NCBI RefSeq assembly: GCF_030643785.1
Contig: NZ_CP094378.1
Location: forward strand, 682,001 to 746,000
DNA: 64,000 nt
Reading direction: 5' to 3'
From: Coxiella-like endosymbiont
Lineage (GTDB): Bacteria > Pseudomonadota > Gammaproteobacteria > Coxiellales > Coxiellaceae
The position numbers were made by a program, and so were the translations under genes. Positions 51,240-59,870 of the stretch are shown one piece after another (within the stretch, counting starts at the first letter, position 1; each line of letters begins with the position of its first letter). Below the pieces are notes generated by a model, which had not been told where the DNA came from, did not search any database, and worked only from the letters and a program-made list of their open reading frames with translations.

Positions 51240-52284
51240 AGCTCAGCGTCAACTAAACACTTCTTTAAAGCCATTCCCCCCAAACCAGGAGGGGGTTAGC
51301 TTCTTTCTCTAAATAAGGCGAGGCGACGGGCTAAAGAGTGTAGCAACAAGAGTAATTATTTCTGAGTTTTTGATTAGAGTAAGTGGATTTTTGTGAATTA
51401 AAATTCTGAAATGGTGTTGGTTATTGTAATCATACTCGGGTGCTTGCAGATAAACACCGAGAATATCTTTGCAAAGATAAAGGCTTTGTGAAAAATAATT
51501 TTCTCTTTTTAAAATCATCTGACTTAGTAATTTTTCTACGCGAGGGCTCATCCGACTGGTTCCAGGTGAAACGATGCGCATTGCGCTGGTGATGCGAATG
51601 CCAATAGGAAGTTTAATGTGTGATTTTGGTGATTTTCCGATAGGAATGACTGTGCGAAAGGATAGAGTAGGAGTAACGGTTAGCGATGGAAAGTGAAGAG
51701 TTAAAATTTTATTTTTTAATATTAAACGCTTAAATTTATTCAATTCATTTCTATATTGCCAAGGGTAGATGGGGTAATAGCCAATAATATTTTTGAGTAA
51801 ATGTGTATTGATTATTTCATCATTATTTAAACTTTCGTGATGAGCACATGACTTATGTAATGCAATAAAAAAATGTCATAACAGCCATTAAATTCAGGCC
51901 AATATTTGAGACTCTCTTCATAAAAGAGCCATGATTTATTTTTAGGTGCTGGGTGGTCCGAGTGACCGATGGCACCTAATTGTTCTAGAAAAATAAAATG
52001 ATCAAAGTTAGATGTGTTAGCTTCCAGCAATTCCCCAGAAACTCTTGTGATTAGACACTTTAATAGCCTCCTCTCCCGATCAATTTTAGACGGCATTTCT
52101 CTCGATAAGCGAGGTGTAAAGCAGTATTATCGATACTATCTAGGAATTTGGTGCAAAATAAATTCCAATCTGAAGGAGTAATATTTAATTCTTTAATCAT
52201 TAAAGGGAAAATAGTTTTAAGGAAATGCTTAGGATTTAAATAAGATTCTCGAGCAATGTCTTTTGACAATATTTTTCTTTTCAA
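51240..52284 (-). pseudogene. IucA/IucC-family siderophore synthetase remnant
   Basis: NIS siderophore synthetases join citrate and amines with ATP. Minus-strand blocks: MKRKILSKDIARESYLNPKH (52284-52225), LEQLGAIGHSDHPAPKNKSW (52000-51940), matching the family GHP.HP..K motif, then RTVIPIGKSPKSHIKLPIGI and RITSAMRIVSPGTSRMSPRV (51660-51540), matching the conserved HIKL..RITSA.R region. Frames change between 52096 and 51743. The protein is N-terminal plus middle only; the C-terminal ferric-reductase-like part is not readable. Loss suggests that iron is obtained otherwise. Confidence 0.72.
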
Positions 52285-52448
52285 CAGAGAACTAGTAACC
52301 TATTCTGATTTTTATTAGTGGCTTTAACCAGATATATTTGCATTTCTTCCAAAGAAATATAACGAGATAACGAGGATTATTGAAATGTTGACACAGATCT
52401 TGCCGAAGTCGTTTAGATGTTATCGCAAGGTGACATAAAAGAACCCTC

Positions 52449-53164
52449 TTATAAACTTTTCCTTAATACTAATAATAGTCCTTGTAACACTAAATCAGGA
52501 ATAGTAAGTGTAAATATATTTTCATTTTCAAAGAGGTGGGCAAATCCTCCTGTGCAGATCAGCATCAGATCTTTGTTTTTAAAACACATCGGTTTTGTAT
52601 TCGTTGGATGATCTCTCTGATAGCTCCCAAGTTCCCATAGAATAAGCCATCTTGGATATTTGCTATGGTCGTTTGACCCAAAATATTTTCTGGTTGAACA
52701 ATAGGGACTGGAGGTAACTTTGCGGTATTTTCATTGAGTGCTTTTATGGCCAAGCCGATGCTTGCGGGTATAATTCCAGCTAAATAATTCCTTCGCAAGA
52801 AAGAATGTCAAAAGTGGTAGCTGTTGTCCCAAATCAATAAAATAATAATAATAATAATATCATTATGAATATCATTGTGAGGAAATTGATGACTAGCAGT
52901 TACGGAATTCGTAATGCGATTCACTCCAATTTCCTGAGGATTTTTATAGTTTAATTTTAATAGTTTAATTTTAATCCAGTTTTAACTCTGGGCTTTAAAA
53001 AAAGAGGGGGACTACTGATTCTCTCAACACCGATTTTAAAAAAAACGCCTAATTAGTCTGAATTGCAAGTGGCTGTGCTCGGATAACGAAAATGAAGGAT
53101 CAGGTTCTTTTTGGAATACTCCGCCATAAAGATGATTATTCCCTACATCCAGGCACAGGATCAT
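52449..53164 (-). pseudogene. coaX: Type III pantothenate kinase CoaX remnant
   Basis: First enzyme of CoA synthesis from pantothenate. From ATG 53164 it reads MILCLDVGNNHLYGGVF, the conserved phosphate-binding DVGN, with a good AGAGGA ribosome site. A later frame gives AGIIPASIGLAIKALNENTA and NILGQTTIANIQDGLFYG (52775-52640), typical CoaX. The C-terminus CTGGFAHLFENENIF ends at TAA 52451-52449. The catalytic middle is unreadable. It belonged to a panB-panC-panD-coaX cluster. Another kinase or coenzyme import would be needed for CoA. Confidence 0.85.
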
Positions 53165-53211
53165 TTGGATTATCCTCTTTTTTTCATATCTACTAATTTG
53201 GTGGGGGTCGA

Positions 53212-53504
53212 TTAATACAGGAGATAAAATATAAACACTTGATTCCCGATTTCGCTTTTTCGAGCAGTGGGCCCGTTTAAAGCGATGATACCGCTATGGC
53301 GTTCGTTAGGAATAACATATGTTTTAAAGCGTTCACCATCATTGAGGTTTACCACATGCACCTGTTCATTAACGATGAAATGAGCCTGTTCCATAATAGA
53401 TTAGTTAATATATTCCTTACATAAAAATCCTTACATAAAAAAGTTCTTTTTGAGTGATAGTGGGTGGCGTAGGATATTTTAGATTTTAAAATTGTAATTA
53501 GCAT
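53212..53504 (-). pseudogene. panD: Aspartate 1-decarboxylase PanD remnant, self-cleavage site lost
   Basis: PanD makes beta-alanine and must self-cleave at Gly24-Ser25. The start MLITILKSKISYATHYHSKR is near ATG 53504, 4 bp after panC. A perfect 14-bp tandem duplication (TCCTTACATAAAAA at 53414-53441) falls at the place of the GlySer cleavage site and shifts the frame. The second frame gives [35 protein letters not shown] and [13 protein letters not shown], a good PanD C-terminal half. Without the Ser-derived pyruvoyl group it cannot decarboxylate aspartate. Confidence 0.85.
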
Positions 53505-53508
53505 AAGG

Positions 53509-54276
53509 TTATTTTCCTTCTGAAAGAGGAATATTATCAATCAATCGGATATCGCCAATGTGAATTGCTATAAACCGCCGTCCTTCATAGTCTTCAATGT
53601 AATCGACAGTTATTCCTTTTTGAATTAATGCATTTTTAATTTGATCACAGGAAAGGGACGAGTGGAAAATTTTAGAAAAGTATGTTGCTAATTGAAATTG
53701 TTCTTTTGTCAAACGGTTATTCCGTGAGCTTAAAGGCAAACCAAATTCGGTGCGAACAGTCTCACATCCCACAACTTCAGTCTCTAGGAAGAAGGCCGCA
53801 GCCAACCCTTTTATGAGCTGCAATTGCTGATAATCTTTTTCGCCAAAATAACTGCGAGTTGGTCTTACCAGAAGTAACAATTTCATCACAATCGTTAAAA
53901 CTCCATCGAAATGACCCGGACGAAACATCGCTTCTTGATATGGTGGAGTAGTGTTAATTATTTTATAAGCGAAATTGTCAGGATACAGGTCCTTATAAGA
54001 GGGTATTAAAATGTAATCGACGCCACAGTTTTTGGCTAACGAAATGTCTTGGTCTACCGAGTGAGGATAACTTTTAAAATCATTACGGTCATTGAATTGG
54101 GTAGGGTTAACAAACAAACTTAAAATGGTTAACTCATTTTCCTGTTTTGATCGTTGTAATAAGCTTGCATGTCCGGCGTGCAGGTTTCCCATAGTTGGTA
54201 TAAAGCCGATAGTATCTTTTGGTAAAGTTTTTCGGATTGATACCCACTCAGCCATTCTATTAATTATTTCAAGCAT
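53509..54276 (-). CDS. panC: Pantothenate synthetase
   Basis: Condenses pantoate and beta-alanine with ATP. It has 255 residues. The nucleotidyl-transferase motif is FIPTMGNLHAGHASLL (HIGH-like), with FVNPTQFNDRNDF, RPGHFDGVLTIVMKL and the KMSKS-like PLSSRNNRL. It lies 14 bp downstream of panB. It is intact, so the cell can still make pantothenate if beta-alanine is supplied. Confidence 0.95.
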   Translation of the reverse strand: MLEIINRMAEWVSIRKTLPKDTIGFIPTMGNLHAGHASLLQRSKQENELTILSLFVNPTQFNDRNDFKSYPHSVDQDISLAKNCGVDYILIPSYKDLYPDNFAYKIINTTPPYQEAMFRPGHFDGVLTIVMKLLLLVRPTRSYFGEKDYQQLQLIKGLAAAFFLETEVVGCETVRTEFGLPLSSRNNRLTKEQFQLATYFSKIFHSSLSCDQIKNALIQKGITVDYIEDYEGRRFIAIHIGDIRLIDNIPLSEGK

Positions 54277-54289
54277 AAGTTATTTTTTC

Positions 54290-55078
54290 TTAATAGCAGT
54301 GTTCTTCAATATTAGGAAAAGTAGAGGTTTTCACTTCTTGATTGAAATCATTTAATGCATCTTTAATGAGCTCAAAGCCATCTAAGAATTTTTTCAAATA
54401 TTTAGGTTTGAATTGATTATTCATGCCTAATAGATCTTGTAATACGAGAACTTGCCCTGAAGTATAAGGGCCCGCCCCAATACCGATTGTTGGAATGGCA
54501 ATAGAATTTGTTATGTCTTTGGCTAAATTGGTAGGTATACATTCCAATACGAGAGCAAAACAGCCAGAATTTGCTAGTGCTTCAGCATCCTTTTTTAATT
54601 TATCAGCCGCCGATTGATTTTTACCTTGAACTTTAAAACCACTGATAGCATGGATGGATTGAGGGGTCAGCCCGAGATGCCCCATAACGGGGATGCCTGA
54701 TTTTACGACGTGGCGGATTAATTTTAAATTGCCGTCGGCGCCTTCTAGTTTAATAGCGTTGGCTCCTGCTTGCATGAGCTTTTCGATGGCTGTCATACTA
54801 GTAGTTAAATCTTTACGATAGGAGCAAAAAGGCATATCCCCAATGAGAAATTTATTAGAGGCGCCTTTCGTCACAGCTTGGATGTGTTGCACCATTATGC
54901 CTACAGTTGCTGGGAGAGTGGTTGAATGACCATACATGACCATAGCGAGACTGTCCCCTACTAAAATACAGTCGACTTGGCTCTGTGAAATAATATAAGC
55001 GGACCAATGATCGTAGCAAGTTACCATACTAATTTTTTTATTATTTTCTTTCATGAATTGAAAATCATAGGTATTCAT
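54290..55078 (-). CDS. panB: 3-methyl-2-oxobutanoate hydroxymethyltransferase
   Basis: First step of pantothenate synthesis, from ketoisovalerate and methylene-THF. It has 262 residues. Conserved blocks are MVTCYDHWSAYIISQ, DCILVGDSLAMVMYGH, MPFCSYR, AGANAIKLEGADG, GIPVMGHLGLTPQS, and PTIGIGAGPYTSGQVLVLQD. It heads the pan cluster and is intact. Confidence 0.96.
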   Translation of the reverse strand: MNTYDFQFMKENNKKISMVTCYDHWSAYIISQSQVDCILVGDSLAMVMYGHSTTLPATVGIMVQHIQAVTKGASNKFLIGDMPFCSYRKDLTTSMTAIEKLMQAGANAIKLEGADGNLKLIRHVVKSGIPVMGHLGLTPQSIHAISGFKVQGKNQSAADKLKKDAEALANSGCFALVLECIPTNLAKDITNSIAIPTIGIGAGPYTSGQVLVLQDLLGMNNQFKPKYLKKFLDGFELIKDALNDFNQEVKTSTFPNIEEHCY

Positions 55079-55461
55079 TGGCCTTCACCGAAAATGAAAG
55101 GAATAGGGAAATAAGTTCAGAAAATAGAGTGATTTTTTTAGAGGTACCTGTTGCATTGGATCAAGTCCGTATTAAGGTTTTAAAGAGAATAAACTTAAGG
55201 GAAAAAAACGCAAGGGAATTAGCAAATGTCGTAAGCTTTTAGTGATCTGCGCTTTAACCAACGAAGGACGATGGTTCAAGAATTTGACAGCAAGAAGTAA
55301 GGTCATAGCGCTGAAAAATGCAATGATTCAAAAACGTTAACCGAAAGCGATTACCTCCTCCGATAGATTCTAAATTAAGATATTAAATTATAAGATATTA
55401 AATTATGCCACTTAAAATTATGCCATTTAATATAGATAATTAACCATAGACTGGATTTAAA
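55079..55461. other. Spacer upstream of panB without a recognisable gene
   Basis: No gene is seen. It should hold the panB promoter on the minus strand. A perfect 15-bp tandem duplication, TAAGATATTAAATTA, is at 55376-55405, followed by a near-repeat of AAATTATGCCA. Confidence 0.5.
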
Positions 55462-55581
55462 CTAAATTTCTCGAAGCGATCGCCATTTAAGTTTTTGAAA
55501 AAATATAAAAAAGACAATCCCAATTAGAATGGCAATAAATAATTTTTTTATGCTTTGCTTGCTATCCACAAAATTAATCAT
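55462..55581 (-). CDS. Possible 39-residue single-membrane-segment protein
   Basis: ATG 55581 opens MINFVDSKQSIKKLFIAILI, continuing with GIVFFIFFQKLKWRSLREI to TAG. It has one clear hydrophobic segment of about 17 residues flanked by basic residues (KK before, KLKWR after). It could be a real small membrane protein or merely the tail of the dead permease just upstream. No ribosome site stands out. Confidence 0.28.
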   Translation of the reverse strand: MINFVDSKQSIKKLFIAILIGIVFFIFFQKLKWRSLREI

Positions 55582-56613
55582 GCTTTACTGCCACCCAGAA
55601 AGGGGCAAAAATAAAAAAAGTCCTACTAAAAATTTAATGCAATACACTAAATAGGAATTGATTTTTTATTGAAGGGGAAATATTGGTGTTTACTCGTTCC
55701 ATAGACGTTACATAAACGACGTTACATAAACCAGCCACTTTCCAAAGATGAAACCACAGTGTTAGCATAAATCAGACATGCGAGCCAACCCAAACCCAAT
55801 AGAGCAGCCATATACCCCGAAAAAGGACCAACATTGTCCCCATGGTAAGTCAATTTTGCCCACCCAGTAAATTAAGGAAGAAAACTATGAAGACCCCAAT
55901 GAACACCACTTGAACGAGAGAGTAATAGCGTCATTAGAATTTTCAGTTTCTGCTGCTAGTTCGACGTCATGATGGAACCCAGTAAAAGCAAAGGCAATCC
56001 CACCCATCGCAACCGCATTAACAATGCCATGCCATATCAGCGGAGCAAATCCTTCATAGAGGTAAAAATTTTGGGTATGAAAATTCACTGATAATAGTTT
56101 GATAGCAATGAGAATTATGATCCTAATTAATTATGATCCTAATTTTAAAAGCAGTCATTAACATATTCGAACGGACTAAATGACAAACACTTGTGCGATA
56201 TTCAACTAACATAAGAAAACCATTAATCTAGGGTGGCCCAAATAGCCCTATGTGCGTAAGGCCATGTTGGTTGCCTTAGGGATGATCGGTGAGGCTCAGG
56301 AAAAAATACTGCTATATTGCAAAATGGCTTGAACTTCAATTGGTGGCATTGTGACTCACGAAAGCCAGGCAATCCAACTACCAGGCAATCCAACTAATTA
56401 ACAAAACTCGTAGTCATTCCATGGCTGTACTGAGGAATTTGTGCTACTCCCTCCCGCTACGGGAAACATGGTAGAGAATTCTGCAAACGTAAAAGTGATG
56501 ATTAACACCATGGCCCCCCGGGGGCCCCCGCCTATCAACCATGAAATAAGTGCTGCAGGTCCTGCGGTTTGTGCTGCATAATAAGGCCCGAACAACCAAG
56601 CGGATCTAATCAT
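55582..56613 (-). pseudogene. APC-family amino acid permease remnant, copy 2
   Basis: Minus-strand blocks: SAWLFGPYYAAQTAGPAALI and SWLIGGG (56600-56530), FTFAEFSTMFPVAGG (56500-56460), QIPQYSHGMTTSF in another frame, PPIEVQAILQY near 56340, SNMLMTAFKI near 56160, then FYLYEGFAPLIWHGIVNAVA and MGGIAFAFTGFHHDVELAAE (56075-55960). It parallels copy 1 at 27988-29593 (WLFGPY, GEAKNPQRS). The N-terminal start is lost. Tandem duplications at 55704-55731, 56113-56144 and 56365-56396 lie in it. Confidence 0.82.
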
Positions 56614-56637
56614 TCATTAATTGAAATAAGAAATATG

Positions 56638-56683
56638 AATAGTAGTAGTGTAATAGTAATGTAGTAGTAGTAGTAAGTAGTGG
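56638..56683. repeat. TAG/GTA trinucleotide microsatellite
   Basis: An impure run of TAG units (GTAGTAGTAGTAGTAAGTAGTG-like) lies 100 bp before the DUF1289 gene. A comparable AAT run is at about 52840-52860. Confidence 0.8.
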
Positions 56684-56789
56684 ACTAAAAGTTTATTTCA
56701 ATTTCATTGTACATCCCTTTTGAAGGACAACTATAGAAATTATATACTTGTTCGGAGTGGCCGGTGAAAAAAATGAGAAGGAGAATAAT

Positions 56790-56990
56790 GTGAATATATT
56801 GGGTGATCGCGACTTTACGGATTCCCCTTGCATTGGTATTTGTAGTGCGACGGCCTTGGGTGACGAAATTTGTATTGGCTGTGGGCGCACTTTTGAAGAA
56901 GTTTGTCGGTGGAATTCTTTATCTGACGAGGAAAAAATTGCGATTAATCTTCGATTAGCTCAAGATAGGGAAGGGCTACATTCTTTTTAA
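56790..56990 (+). CDS. DUF1289 small cysteine-rich protein
   Basis: 66 residues from GTG 56790, chosen because AAGGAG lies 6-8 bp upstream; the frame is open to 56748 without homology. The family pattern is DSPCIGICSATALGDEICIG and CGRTFEEVCRWN, giving C-x3-C...C-x2-C, likely a metal site. Function is unknown. It lies 9 bp before prfB and is probably co-transcribed with it. Confidence 0.8.
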   Translation: MNILGDRDFTDSPCIGICSATALGDEICIGCGRTFEEVCRWNSLSDEEKIAINLRLAQDREGLHSF

Positions 56991-56999
56991 GAGAAAAAA

Positions 57000-58097
57000 A
57001 TTTTAGAAATTAATTACTTAGTAGAAAAACTTAATAACCTCAAAGCTCGTGCGCAAGCCTTGCGGAGTATCTTTGACCTTGACGTCAAGAAAACGCGATT
57101 ATTAGAAATTCAGTGTGAATTGGAAAATCCAGCTCTTTGGAGAAATCCTGAAAAAGCTCAATCCTTAAACCGTGAACGATCTGAATTGGAAACTCTTATT
57201 TGGCGATGTGATGAAGTTGAACAAGGAATCAATGATGCTATTGAATTAATCAATCTTCTTAAAGAAGAACCAGACGTTGATTTGCGTAAAGAATTAAATA
57301 ATGAAGTCGAACGTCTGCAAAATAAAATTGGAGAGATGGAATTTCAACGGATGTTTTCTGGAGAAATGGACTCCCGAAATGCCTATTTAGATATTCAAGC
57401 GGGCTCAGGCGGAACGGAAGCGCAGGATTGGGCAGAAATGCTTTTGCGCATGTATTTGCGTTGGGGGGATAAACACAGATTTACTACCATGTTAATGGAA
57501 GTTTCTCCGGCGGAAGTAGCTGGCATTAAAAGTGCCACTGTTGAGTTCCAGGGGGAGTATGCTTACGGATGGTTACGCACGGAAACCGGAGTCCATCGTT
57601 TGGTTCGGAAATCGCCTTTTGATTCTGGCAACCGTCGGCATACATCCTTCGCTTCTGTATTTGTTTCTCCGCAAGTAGAAGAAGATATCGATATTGAAAT
57701 TAACCCCGCTGAATTGCGAATTGATACCTACCGTGCTAGCGGTGCTGGTGGTCAGCACGTAAATCGAACAGACTCAGCGGTGCGTATTACTCATATGCCC
57801 AGTGGTATTGTTGTCCAATGCCAGAGTGATCGATCACAACACAAGAATAAAGATCAAGCAATGAAACAGCTCCGAGCTAAGCTCTATGAGTTGGAAATGC
57901 TAAAGCAGCGTGAGAAACAAGCTGCTCTTGAGGCTTCTAAGTCAGACATTAGTTGGGGGAGCCAAATTCGTTCTTATATTTTAGATGCTTCGCGGGTAAA
58001 AGATTTGCGAACTGGAGTTGAAACGAGTAACACTCAGGCTGTTTTAGATGGAGATATCGATTTCTTTATCGAAGTGTGTTTGAAACAAGCAGAATAA
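57000..58097 (+). CDS. prfB: Peptide chain release factor 2 without its programmed frameshift
   Basis: RF2 ends translation at UGA and UAA. The homologous N-terminus reads [20 protein letters not shown] from 57003, so the usual ATG position (57000) is ATT; an ATG is absent and TTG 57060 would remove 20 residues. In most bacteria an in-frame UGA near codon 26 needs +1 frameshifting. Here TATCTTTGACC (57068-57078) is kept, but the frame is continuous (LRSIFDLD). The rest is intact: tripeptide anticodon SPF in [14 protein letters not shown] and the catalytic GGQ in [15 protein letters not shown]. lysS follows after about 65 bp, as in many bacteria. Confidence 0.93.
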   Translation: MLEINYLVEKLNNLKARAQALRSIFDLDVKKTRLLEIQCELENPALWRNPEKAQSLNRERSELETLIWRCDEVEQGINDAIELINLLKEEPDVDLRKELNNEVERLQNKIGEMEFQRMFSGEMDSRNAYLDIQAGSGGTEAQDWAEMLLRMYLRWGDKHRFTTMLMEVSPAEVAGIKSATVEFQGEYAYGWLRTETGVHRLVRKSPFDSGNRRHTSFASVFVSPQVEEDIDIEINPAELRIDTYRASGAGGQHVNRTDSAVRITHMPSGIVVQCQSDRSQHKNKDQAMKQLRAKLYELEMLKQREKQAALEASKSDISWGSQIRSYILDASRVKDLRTGVETSNTQAVLDGDIDFFIEVCLKQAE

Positions 58098-58164
58098 TCC
58101 TGCCATTAGATTCCTAACCCTTCTCAAGTACGTTATGATAATCCCTTTTAATGAGTGTGATGAG

Positions 58165-59678
58165 ATGGAATTAAAAGAACAAATCAAAGAAGAAAATGAG
58201 CAAATTGTACAACGCAAGTTAAAGCTTGCGAAATTGCGCGAAATGGGTCAGGCCTATCCCAATAATTTTAAACGTGACCATTTAGCATCTGATTTACATG
58301 CCGCTTATGATCAATATACAGAGGAACTTTTAGCGTATGAAGCTATTTCTGTCAAAATGGCCGGACGCATGATGACTCGTCGACTTATGGGAAAGGCCAG
58401 TTTTGCTCATATTCAGGATATGACGGGGCAAATGCAAATTTATGTTACCCAAGATAATTTGACAGAAGGCGTTTATTCAAAATTTAAAAATTGGGATCTT
58501 GGAGACATTATTGGCGTTGAAGGTGAACTTTTTAAAACAAAAACTGGGGAATTATCTGTTAAAGCCAAAGAGATCCGATTATTAACCAAAGCACTACGCC
58601 CTATACCGAATAAATTTCATGGGCTACATGATCAAGAACAACGTTTTCGTCAGCGCTATCTCGATTTAATTGTTAATGAAACATCGCGTCATTTATTTCA
58701 AACACGCTCACGGATTATGACGCAAATTCGTCATTTTTTAGATAATCGTGGTTTTATGGAAGTCGAAACCCCTATGATGCATCCCTTAGCAGGAGGGGTG
58801 CAGCTGCGCGCCCTTTTGAAACCCACCATAATGGGATGAATATGGATTTATATTTGCGTATTGCTCCCGAATTGTATTTGAAGCGATTGGTAGTTGGTGG
58901 TTTTGAAAAGGTTTATGAAATTAATCGTAATTTCCGTAATGAAGGCATTTCGACCCGGCATAATCCGGAATTTACCATGCTGGAATTTTATCAGGCTTAT
59001 GCGACTTATCAAGAAATGATGCTACTTACTGAAGAGATGATTCGGTATTTAGCTGAAAAAATTTTTGGTCGATTGCAAATGACTTATCAAGGTGTAGAGA
59101 TTGATCTTAGCAAGTCTTTCCTACGCCTTTCTTTACGTGAAGCAATCTTAAAATTTAATCCTGAAATAAAGAGTGGCCAGATTGATGATCTTAATAAAGC
59201 ACGCGCCTTAGCTAATCAGTACGAGATTGCCACCCCGATACATTATGGTTTAGGAAAAATTCAAACAGAATTATTTGAAAAACTCGTTGAAGAAAAATTT
59301 CAACAACCTATTTTTATTACTCATTTTCCTAAGGAAGTATCGCCATTATCGCGAAGCAATGAAATTAACGATTTTGTTACGGATCGTTTTGAATTTTATG
59401 TCGGAGGTCGAGAAATTGCGAATGGATTTTCTGAATTAAATGATCCCGAAGATCAAGCAGCTCGTTTTCGTGAACAATTAAAAGCTCGTGATATAGGTGA
59501 TTTGGAAGCGATGAACTTTGACGAAGATTACATTACGGCGCTGGAATATGGCCTTCCGCCTACAGGAGGCGAGGGTATTGGTATTGATCGCTTGGTAATG
59601 CTCTTCACCGATAGACCTTCCATCCGAGACGTGATTTTATTTCCGCTGTTGCGGATTAAAAATGAAAGTAAAAATTGA
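58165..59678 (+). CDS. lysS: Lysyl-tRNA synthetase (class II), one frameshift
   Basis: Class IIb synthetase of about 504 residues. The start ATG 58165 ([18 protein letters not shown]) has GATGAG just before; ATG 58135 is an alternative. The OB-fold anticodon domain is intact ([20 protein letters not shown]). The frame breaks after MHPLAGG at a G run (58795-58798); one more G gives [18 protein letters not shown] and joins the next frame. Motif 2 is [20 protein letters not shown], motif 3 is [20 protein letters not shown]. Only one lesion is seen in an essential gene. Confidence 0.93.
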
Positions 59679-59742
59679 TTGCGTACTATAATCAAAGCGT
59701 TTAAATATAGGTTATTGTAATTTTACGTCAAATATGTGCTAT

Positions 59743-59817
59743 TTTTAGGAGATCCCTCGCCGGGCTCGGGATGACGTGCTACACTGTGCCGAAACCACAT
59801 CCAAAAATTACGATGAC
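59743..59817. repeat. Dispersed palindromic repeat, copy 2
   Basis: AGATCCCTCGCCGGGCTCGG then GATGACGTG, an ACACTGTGCCG region and CCAAAAATTACGATGAC match the copy at 49875-49950 over about 75 bp. The core ATCCCTCG...CGGGAT is an imperfect palindrome. It lies between the convergent genes lysS and ygfZ, a common place for such elements. Confidence 0.78.
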
Positions 59818-59870
59818 TTAATTTTCTAAACGCTTCGTGTATAGTTTAAGAGTGAAGCTCCTTTTAGTTT

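Noticed and set aside
57060-57062. TTG at 57060 as the true prfB start
   Set aside because: The same frame continues upstream with the conserved RF2 N-terminus ([16 protein letters not shown]), so a start there would cut off real protein.
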